Assembly (NCBI GenBank): GCA_018061375.1
Contig: JAGOUG010000036.1
Location: 1-8,608 of the forward strand
DNA: 8,608 nucleotides
Source of the DNA: Candidatus Saccharimonadota bacterium
GTDB taxonomy: Bacteria > Patescibacteriota > Saccharimonadia > Saccharimonadales > UBA7683
Reading direction: 5' to 3'
A model generated the notes under the pieces. The model did no database searches and was not told where the DNA came from. It saw nothing but the letters and a program-made list of their open reading frames with translations. Positions 1 to 5,413 of this stretch are shown here, piece after piece. Each line of letters begins with the position of its first letter. Within the stretch, counting starts at the first letter, position 1. The position numbers and the translations under genes were made by a program.

Positions 1-645
1 ACCTTTAATGCACTCCATCAGGCAAATAAGCAGATAATTTTAACCAGTGATAAGCCACCAAAAGCTATTCCAACTCTGGAAGAACGGCTCAGGAGCCGTT
101 TTGAATGGGGTATGGCAATAGACATCCAACCACCAGACCTTGAAACACGGCAGGCAATTTTACAGGCAAAAGCCGCGAGTGTTGGGGTTGCCCTGGCTGA
201 TGATGTAGTTGAGTTTTTGGCAAAAAACATTCAGACGAACATCCGAGAACTCGAAGGATCATTAAATCAACTGTTGGCGTTTTGTGAACTCAGAAACATA
301 GAGCCAGACATTGCTACCGCCCAGGCACTACTAAAAGGTAAGCAAAATCGCCCACGACACATTACCCCAAAAAGCATTATAGAAAAAACCGCCAATCACT
401 TTGATATTAATTTCACCGATATCACGAGTGCAAAAAGAGATAAGGATATTGTGACACCCCGCCAGGTTGCAATGTACCTACTACGAAGTGAGCTACACAT
501 GAGCTTCCCAAAAATTGCTGTTGAGCTCGGTAGAAAAGATCATACTACTGCTATCCATTCAGTAGATAAAATTGAGACATTAGTTGGACAGGATTTTGTA
601 ATGAGACAACACGTCCAAGAAATTAGGGAGAAACTACATGGGTAA
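1..645 (+). CDS. dnaA: Chromosomal replication initiator DnaA, C-terminal part (5' end outside window)
   Basis: DnaA is the AAA+ ATPase that binds oriC and opens the duplex. The frame is open from base 1, so the ATG at 112 is internal and the gene is cut by the window edge. The visible 214 residues start late in the AAA+ domain. Sensor I (QIILTSD, visible residues 11-17) comes first, then box VII LEERLRSRF with the arginine finger near residue 33, then the FEWG and DIQPPDLETR segment. Sensor II is NIRELEGSL, with its Arg near residue 82. After a linker, domain IV carries TPRQVAMYLLR and the family signature GRKDHTTAIHSVDKI (about residues 177-191), which contacts the DnaA box. It ends in REKLHG with TAA at 643-645. 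All key residues visible are intact. The family is usually about 440-470 residues, so roughly half is present. The oriC-like gap and dnaN follow on the same strand. Confidence 0.97.
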   Translation, partial: TFNALHQANKQIILTSDKPPKAIPTLEERLRSRFEWGMAIDIQPPDLETRQAILQAKAASVGVALADDVVEFLAKNIQTNIRELEGSLNQLLAFCELRNIEPDIATAQALLKGKQNRPRHITPKSIIEKTANHFDINFTDITSAKRDKDIVTPRQVAMYLLRSELHMSFPKIAVELGRKDHTTAIHSVDKIETLVGQDFVMRQHVQEIREKLHG

Positions 646-660
646 AAAATGTGTACAAAC

Positions 661-669
661 TGTGGGTAC
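661..669 (-). promoter_or_regulatory. DnaA-box-like 9-mer
   Basis: TGTGGGTAC on the plus strand differs by two bases from TGTGGATAA, the reverse complement of the DnaA box. It shares the core TGTGGGTA with the site at 733-741, which suggests a lineage-preferred variant rather than chance. Confidence 0.45.
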
Positions 670-732
670 AGCTCGAACAACTTTGGGGACAAGTCAGACT
701 TATACTCAATATAAGACAACATACTACACCAC

Positions 733-741
733 TGTGGGTAA
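733..741 (-). promoter_or_regulatory. DnaA box, one mismatch
   Basis: TGTGGGTAA on the plus strand is one base from TGTGGATAA. On the minus strand it reads TTACCCACA. It is among the two best matches in the gap and points opposite to the tandem pair at 821-838. Confidence 0.7.
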
Positions 742-773
742 ATACGGTGTTCAATCCCCAACTCTTAGACAGA

Positions 774-782
774 CAATCCACA
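774..782 (+). promoter_or_regulatory. DnaA-box-like 9-mer
   Basis: CAATCCACA matches TTATCCACA in its last seven bases and differs in the first two. This is a weak site, supported mainly by its place among better boxes. Confidence 0.45.
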
Positions 783-820
783 CCATCAGACAGGCTGCTG
801 ACATCATAGGAAACGGGTGG

Positions 821-829
821 TTATACCCA
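821..829 (+). promoter_or_regulatory. DnaA-box-like 9-mer, first of an abutting tandem pair
   Basis: TTATACCCA differs by two bases from TTATCCACA. It directly abuts the stronger box at 830-838 in the same orientation. A tandem pair next to the unwinding element is the expected loading platform for a DnaA filament. Confidence 0.5.
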
Positions 830-838
830 GTATCCACA
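830..838 (+). promoter_or_regulatory. DnaA box proximal to the unwinding element, one mismatch
   Basis: GTATCCACA differs from TTATCCACA only at the first base. It is the box nearest the triplet array, separated from it by CAGC (839-842), which is where a filament-nucleating box is expected. Confidence 0.75.
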
Positions 839-842
839 CAGC

Positions 843-857
843 CTACTATTACTACTA
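843..857 (+). promoter_or_regulatory. DnaA-trio array (origin unwinding element)
   Basis: Five triplets CTA-CTA-TTA-CTA-CTA lie 4 bp after the last DnaA box. The complementary strand reads 3'-GAT-GAT-AAT-GAT-GAT-5', matching the 3'-GAT-5' DnaA-trio motif that a DnaA filament binds on single-stranded DNA in Bacillus subtilis. Position, phase and the AT-rich DNA that follows all fit. Function is inferred from the motif. Confidence 0.75.
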
Positions 858-902
858 AGTGTTTAAAAAATAAGAAGACAGAAATAATAGCAGTATATAA
901 CT
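858..902. other. AT-rich duplex unwinding tract
   Basis: A strongly A/T-rich, purine-biased stretch containing GTTTAAAAAATAAG and GTATATAA runs from the triplet array to the dnaN ribosome binding site. It is the natural place for strand opening and helicase loading. It may also hold the dnaN promoter, though no convincing -35/-10 pair is seen. Confidence 0.6.
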
Positions 903-908
903 AAGGAG
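903..908 (+). promoter_or_regulatory. Shine-Dalgarno site of dnaN
   Basis: AAGGAG lies 5 nt before the ATG at 914. It is near-consensus and fixes the dnaN start. Confidence 0.85.
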
Positions 909-913
909 AAATT

Positions 914-2011
914 ATGCGTATACAAATAACACAATCAAATTTACATAAAGCACTCACCCTTCTTTCTAGGGTTGCCTCTACCAAAAGTCCATTACCTATT
1001 CTTTCTAATATATTACTGACAGCTCATAAAGGTTCTTTAGAACTCGCAGCCACAAACCTAGAGGTGGCCATCACCCATACCGCCAGAGGTAAGGTTGATC
1101 AAGAAGGTTCAGTAACAGTGCCGGCACGTTTATTCACAGATTTCATCTCTCAGTTACCGAAGAACGAAACAATTGAGTTGGTGTTTGAGAAGAATAAACT
1201 CTTTATAACAGCAGGATCATACAGTTCACATATACAGGGTATTGCCGCTGATGAATTCCCTGCCCTCCCGACAATTAGCTCTAAAGAGACACTGACCGTT
1301 TCAACAAAATCACTTCAACAAGCACTCACCCGCACGATGCTCGCCGCCTCTCATGATGATACACGACCGGTACTCGGTGGTGTATTGTTCCACACTATAG
1401 ATAAAGAAGTATATATTGCTGCAACAGATGGGTACCGATTAGCGGAATCTCAGATTGGCTGCCAGTCAGAGATCCAAAAATCAATTGTCCCCACCTCTAC
1501 CCTGCAAGATGTGCAAAAGATTCTCCAAGATACATCTGAAGAATCAGTCACACTACAGTTTGAAGACGGTCAGTTTGGACTTCTGTGTGAAGATACAATC
1601 CTCGTTAGTCGGCTTATTGAAGGCCAATACCCAGAGTATTCTCAGCTCATACCAGAAACGAGTGAAATATCCGCCACAATCGCGCGTGAAGAGCTTTCGA
1701 CAGCAGCAAAGCTCGCAGGCCTGTTTGCGAGAGAAAGCGGCGGCAGTATAACTCTAAAGGCTTCTGAGAATGATGGAAATCTTGTAGTTAGCTCTGTGGC
1801 AAGTCAGGTTGGTGATAACACCTCAAGTATTACCGGAAAAATTTCTGGGTCTGGCGAAGTAGTAGTCAATGTTCGCTACCTTACTGATGCGCTTAACTGT
1901 TTTGAGGGCGATACAGTAACCTTCCGCTTCAGCGGCGCTATTAGCCCTTGTGTACTAACCTCAGAAACACAACCGGGCTACCAACACATTGTGATGCCAC
2001 TAAAGAGCTAG
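914..2011 (+). CDS. dnaN: DNA polymerase III beta subunit (sliding clamp)
   Basis: DnaN forms the ring-shaped dimer that tethers DNA polymerase III and other partners to DNA. The 365-residue length matches the family (366 in E. coli) and covers the three clamp folds. Recognisable motifs are SPLPILSNILL (25-35), RPVLGGVLF with ATDGYRLA (151-177), SRLIEGQYPEY (232-242), NVRYLTDAL (319-327) and the C-terminal IVMPL, which helps form the partner-binding pocket. The start is set by the AAGGAG site 5 nt upstream. The preceding gap is the putative oriC. The usual next gene, recF, is absent: the following gene lies on the opposite strand and its stop codon is only 2 bp from the dnaN stop (TAG, 2009-2011). 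No truncation or frameshift is seen. Confidence 0.98.
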   Translation: MRIQITQSNLHKALTLLSRVASTKSPLPILSNILLTAHKGSLELAATNLEVAITHTARGKVDQEGSVTVPARLFTDFISQLPKNETIELVFEKNKLFITAGSYSSHIQGIAADEFPALPTISSKETLTVSTKSLQQALTRTMLAASHDDTRPVLGGVLFHTIDKEVYIAATDGYRLAESQIGCQSEIQKSIVPTSTLQDVQKILQDTSEESVTLQFEDGQFGLLCEDTILVSRLIEGQYPEYSQLIPETSEISATIAREELSTAAKLAGLFARESGGSITLKASENDGNLVVSSVASQVGDNTSSITGKISGSGEVVVNVRYLTDALNCFEGDTVTFRFSGAISPCVLTSETQPGYQHIVMPLKS

Positions 2012-2015
2012 CTCT
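2004..2015. repeat. 12-bp perfect palindrome at the junction of two convergent genes
   Basis: AGAGCTAGCTCT is a perfect palindrome containing the dnaN stop codon and reaching into the stop codon of the minus-strand gene that ends at 2014. It could form only a very short hairpin. On the minus strand it is followed by TTTAG rather than a T-run, so it is at best a weak terminator. Confidence 0.5.
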
Positions 2016-3300
2016 ATTCAAACTCTTCAGATAGTACTTTATTACTAACCCATGTCTTCGAAAGCTGGTTTACATCACAGTTGCATGAGGTTTTAAGATC
2101 ATCTAGTGACTGTTTGATATTGTTTATATCGGTTGTGAGTACAACGTTTATAGACCCAGGGTAAGATTCAATTAATGTTCCCCCAACCTTATCCGAAGAG
2201 AAGAATGGATACTTGTATTCAGGTAACGAGTTTATATATTTAGAGTCGTCGGAAGCAAGTTGTAGCGAGTTTGACGAACCGAATATACCTAACGTGAAGG
2301 GTTTAGTTTCCAACACAACAACAGATGTTATAGCATCTTCACTCGGTGTGTTATCGAGTACTAGTGGATGTCTTGTGCCTTGTAGGGTCTTTTGGTCGTA
2401 CACGACAAGGCTTTCGGGGCGACTTTTTTGGTTAATACTAAATACATATCCACCAGATACATAAATATATCGATCAGGGATCTTGGTAGACTCCTGTTCT
2501 TTACCGTTTTCGCCACTAAATACTGTAAGTTTATAATTCTTCCGATCGATATCATCATTAATATTAACAAACACATTTGTAGTTCCGTCGTATATTACAC
2601 TCCCGGCAAGTTTAGAACTAGCTAGTTCTTTACCTTTGTTTGAATATATAACCACTGTACCGTTAGGTTCGCGGGTGACCACAGAATTTTTTGTTGCGCC
2701 AATAACACTGTTTGAAAGTATATTACGGGCTAATACTGTAGTTGTTTTTGTTTTAATTGAATACGAATATAAGTTATATGTTTTACTATCTTCAACAGTG
2801 AGTCCGTACACGATACCCCCACTAATTGTGGCATCTAGCGTCTGATTCTGCTTAGAGTTAATTACAAGTGGTTGTTTGTTTTTTTGTAATACTAACCACT
2901 GTATTCCTGGCTTAATACCTGGCAGATTAAATATCTGATCTTGGCCAGTATATTCAACTGAAAGAAGTAGACTCTTACTCTCTTCGTCGTAATATGATTC
3001 CAGAGGGTTTTGGTACGGGGTCTCGGTAATGAGTGAAAGAGTTGTCGGTACTTTTGTGTTTTGTGGCACTATCTGTGCTTGATTACTACCAGTAAAGAAT
3101 ACTGCTTTTCCGGATTTAGTCATCTGTGGTTGCTGGGTGTTAGTAATAACAGTATCTGAGACGGTATATGTACTACCTACGGGAATAGGCTTCGTGCGTG
3201 TAAGTAGGTATATGCCAGAACCAACAACTATAATGACCAGGACGAATACAAGTAGTCGTTTCTTTCCAAGTCTCTGTATAAATAACTGAAATCTATTCAT
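2014..3300 (-). CDS. Single-pass membrane protein with beta-rich, propeller-like outer domain (unknown function)
   Basis: I do not recognise this 428-residue protein as a named family. A basic N-terminus (residues 1-14, RLGKKR) precedes one membrane helix at about 15-33. This predicts a short inner tail and an outer domain of about 390 residues. That domain is rich in Val, Ile, Thr, Ser and Asn. It repeatedly shows a strand-turn-strand pattern ending in a (K)T/NGK-type turn, for example YSYSIKTKT (178-186), VVIYSNKGK (216-224), LTVFSGENGK (258-267) and VVYDQKTLQG (299-308), as in beta-propeller blades. CNC (406-408) lies near the C-terminus. The ATG follows the upstream gene's stop by 1 nt with no clear Shine-Dalgarno site, so translational coupling is likely. 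It is the last gene of the leftward operon. A role as scaffold, adhesin or wall-binding accessory is conjecture. Confidence 0.85.
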   Translation of the reverse strand: MNRFQLFIQRLGKKRLLVFVLVIIVVGSGIYLLTRTKPIPVGSTYTVSDTVITNTQQPQMTKSGKAVFFTGSNQAQIVPQNTKVPTTLSLITETPYQNPLESYYDEESKSLLLSVEYTGQDQIFNLPGIKPGIQWLVLQKNKQPLVINSKQNQTLDATISGGIVYGLTVEDSKTYNLYSYSIKTKTTTVLARNILSNSVIGATKNSVVTREPNGTVVIYSNKGKELASSKLAGSVIYDGTTNVFVNINDDIDRKNYKLTVFSGENGKEQESTKIPDRYIYVSGGYVFSINQKSRPESLVVYDQKTLQGTRHPLVLDNTPSEDAITSVVVLETKPFTLGIFGSSNSLQLASDDSKYINSLPEYKYPFFSSDKVGGTLIESYPGSINVVLTTDINNIKQSLDDLKTSCNCDVNQLSKTWVSNKVLSEEFE

Positions 3301-3301
3301 A

Positions 3302-5413
3302 TTAATACCAGCCTACGCTTTCACTGTGAGCCCAGGCACCACACGGGGTTTGATAGCGCCCCTCTATATAACCGAGACCCCAATTAATCTGCGTAAGTGG
3401 GTTTGTCTTCCAGTCTGCACCCGCTGATGCCATCTTCTCACCTGGTAGTGCCTGTGGAATACCGTACGCGCTACTACTTGGATTGTCTGCATCTTGCCTC
3501 CAGCCTGATTCACGCGTCCACAACTTATCGAGACATTGCCATTCAGTATCAGACAGACCCTTTTGAATGAGTAGATTTTTCGCAATTTGTTTGTTTGATT
3601 CAACACTGCCATCACCGGTTGGCTGTGTTGTTTCGCCTGTTTTACAATCAGAACCACCACTACCACCGCTTGACCCAGTTGGGCTTGGGGGTGCCGTGTC
3701 AAAGACAACTTCCGATGAAGGAGGGAACATATTTTTAGATTTGATGTAGTTTGTAGCCTGCTGGGTAGCCCTTGTAATAGTATTAACATACGCTGTGTCG
3801 GTAGCATACCCCGCCTTCTTAAGTTCAATTATATACTGCTCGGGGTTGCTTGGGTAGTTGAGGGCATTTTTATAACGGCTGTTGGTTGTAATAAACTCTC
3901 CATAACCATCAAAACCTGCTTGGGCATTTGGATAAGAACGAAACGCAGCTGTTACGGTGTAGCCCGAACCATCAGCATTTTCTTCACCTGTCTTTCCAGT
4001 CCAAACAGGGCCCTTCCAGGCCGACCCGGCTTTTATTCCAAAGAAGTTAAAAGCCTCTTTAGTTAGGGTTGAGTTTCCATTTGCACTTTCAACTGAGCCC
4101 TGACCAAGAATTGCTTCGTACGGAATCCCATACTTCTTGCCGGTTTCAAATGCCATTTTTCCATATTTATCTACAAACGCCTGTAAGTTTTCCGCCCCGG
4201 TTGAATTTGTTGTTGTGGCTCCGCTTGATTGTCCGGTTGAGCAGCATGGCGCAGGAGCTGGCGCGGTTGTAGTAGTTGTGTCAACACTGGTTGTGAAGTC
4301 GTAGTGCCAATGAGTAGTCTCGCTATTGCGTGTGCCACCGTATTTTGCGGCAACCGGATCAAGTACTGATGTCGGTGCACTATTACCACCATTATTGTCT
4401 AGATCCACCGCCAACCCCTTGTAGTGGTTTGATCCATTACTGTGGCTTTTATCAGTTAGCGCATTAACCATTATTTTGTTCGAACCTGCAACCTCAATAA
4501 TAAACTTCAGGATATTAACATTAATATCAGCCTCTTTATTGGTCGCATTTGCTGCAGTGGTGTAAGCTTTTTTTCCTTCAGAAAGCGCAACCACAACATC
4601 ACGTGTATTTACTCCATTATTAGTCCAATACGTAATGTTTGTGTTGCTGAGCATTTGTTTTGCAAGATCCTGTGCACTTGAACTACCGGGCTGTGTGGGT
4701 GTAGTTGGCGTGCCTCCTTTTAGAACCTGAGAGACTGAACCGGCAAGCTGTGTGTAATCTGCGGGGTGAACCCCATCAGCACTCAGTGCAACGGTATTGT
4801 CTATCAGGTTTGCGCCACTAGCTTGTAGAAGTTGATTGTATGGAGCAACCTTATCTTTCAGGTCGGAACGAGTTACGTTTGCCTTGAGCCAATATACTTT
4901 TGCACCAGAGTTCTGTGCTTTAAGTGTACTCATTAACGTAGAGATATCAGCTTCGTTCGTACTATTACCCAGGTTATTTGTTCCTAGTATTACCAAAATA
5001 TATTTTGCAGACTTTAGTCCCGCCTCACCCTTGTTTGCCTCTGTTATACCCTCAGAAAGTGGACGACCAACACGCGTGTTACCAGAGGCTGACCAACCGG
5101 CACCGAGTGCCGTACCGAGTGGACCTGTAATTCCCTGCCCTATTGAATCGCCGAGTATAAATACAGATCCGGGTGTATTCGGTGTTGTGGCTGGTGCGGC
5201 AGTAGTAGAATCCTCACATGGGTCTGCACACAGTTTGCTATCAGTAAAAATTGAGCCTTTGTCGATAGCATATTTATCACATTCGTTTATAGCAAAGATT
5301 GAGCGTGTAGAGGTAATACTAGGCGGGCCGATAACGAGAAATGACCACAGTAGTATTACAATACTAATCCCATAGAAGAATCTTTTTGTAATGTTTCTTA
5401 GTATATCTAACAT
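3302..5413 (-). CDS. Modular exported cell-wall hydrolase: SGNH + M15-like + GH73 + lytic transglycosylase
   Basis: A 703-residue protein with a signal peptide or membrane anchor (about 12-30, possible cleavage after Ala41) and four enzyme-like domains. (1) SGNH/GDSL hydrolase, about 82-234: GDSIGQG with Ser90, GTNN (144-147) and DGVHP with Asp213/His216. (2) M15/LAS-type metallopeptidase, about 248-373: SNHYKGLAVD (His330, Asp337) and ETTHWH (365-370). (3) GH73 glucosaminidase, about 405-556: GQGSVESANG with Glu442, NFFGIKA and AFRSYPNAQAGF. (4) Lytic transglycosylase, about 604-703: TRESGW with Glu635, AYGIPQALPG and a TPCGAWAHS ending. Pro/Thr/Ser/Gly linkers separate them and there are eight cysteines. 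It should act outside the cell on peptidoglycan stems, glycan and possibly O-acetyl esters. The ATG overlaps the upstream stop by 7 nt; a weak GGGGGA lies 10 nt before it. Domains 3 and 4 are the surest; target wall (own or host) is unknown. Confidence 0.92.
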   Translation of the reverse strand: MLDILRNITKRFFYGISIVILLWSFLVIGPPSITSTRSIFAINECDKYAIDKGSIFTDSKLCADPCEDSTTAAPATTPNTPGSVFILGDSIGQGITGPLGTALGAGWSASGNTRVGRPLSEGITEANKGEAGLKSAKYILVILGTNNLGNSTNEADISTLMSTLKAQNSGAKVYWLKANVTRSDLKDKVAPYNQLLQASGANLIDNTVALSADGVHPADYTQLAGSVSQVLKGGTPTTPTQPGSSSAQDLAKQMLSNTNITYWTNNGVNTRDVVVALSEGKKAYTTAANATNKEADINVNILKFIIEVAGSNKIMVNALTDKSHSNGSNHYKGLAVDLDNNGGNSAPTSVLDPVAAKYGGTRNSETTHWHYDFTTSVDTTTTTAPAPAPCCSTGQSSGATTTNSTGAENLQAFVDKYGKMAFETGKKYGIPYEAILGQGSVESANGNSTLTKEAFNFFGIKAGSAWKGPVWTGKTGEENADGSGYTVTAAFRSYPNAQAGFDGYGEFITTNSRYKNALNYPSNPEQYIIELKKAGYATDTAYVNTITRATQQATNYIKSKNMFPPSSEVVFDTAPPSPTGSSGGSGGSDCKTGETTQPTGDGSVESNKQIAKNLLIQKGLSDTEWQCLDKLWTRESGWRQDADNPSSSAYGIPQALPGEKMASAGADWKTNPLTQINWGLGYIEGRYQTPCGAWAHSESVGWY

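Larger units (their letters stand above)
646..913. other. oriC: Probable chromosomal replication origin (oriC) between dnaA and dnaN
   Basis: This 268-bp gap lies between dnaA and dnaN, the commonest position for a bacterial oriC. It contains 9-mers one or two bases away from the DnaA box TTATCCACA: two facing left (661-669, 733-741) and three facing right (774-782, 821-829, 830-838). The last two abut. They are followed by a 4-bp spacer, a triplet array (843-857) and an A/T-rich tract (858-902) up to the dnaN ribosome binding site. Placement and order agree with a basal unwinding system. Further boxes upstream of dnaA, as in the bipartite Bacillus origin, cannot be judged because that region is outside the window. 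No clear dnaN promoter is visible: TTTAAA at 862-867 and AATAAT at 883-888 are weak and badly spaced. Confidence 0.85.

Noticed and set aside
638..904. Open 88-codon frame across the dnaA-dnaN gap
   Set aside because: It has Thr/Tyr-rich low-complexity content, overlaps the dnaA end, lacks a ribosome binding site and covers the DnaA boxes and trio. A chance open frame within oriC is far more likely.
2004..2020. Rho-independent terminator for dnaN or the convergent gene
   Set aside because: The palindrome gives at most a 5-bp stem with a 2-nt loop and no T-run follows on either strand.
4836..5375. 179-codon plus-strand open frame opposite the SGNH domain
   Set aside because: It lies entirely antisense to a well-supported domain with catalytic motifs and has no recognisable motif or start signal.
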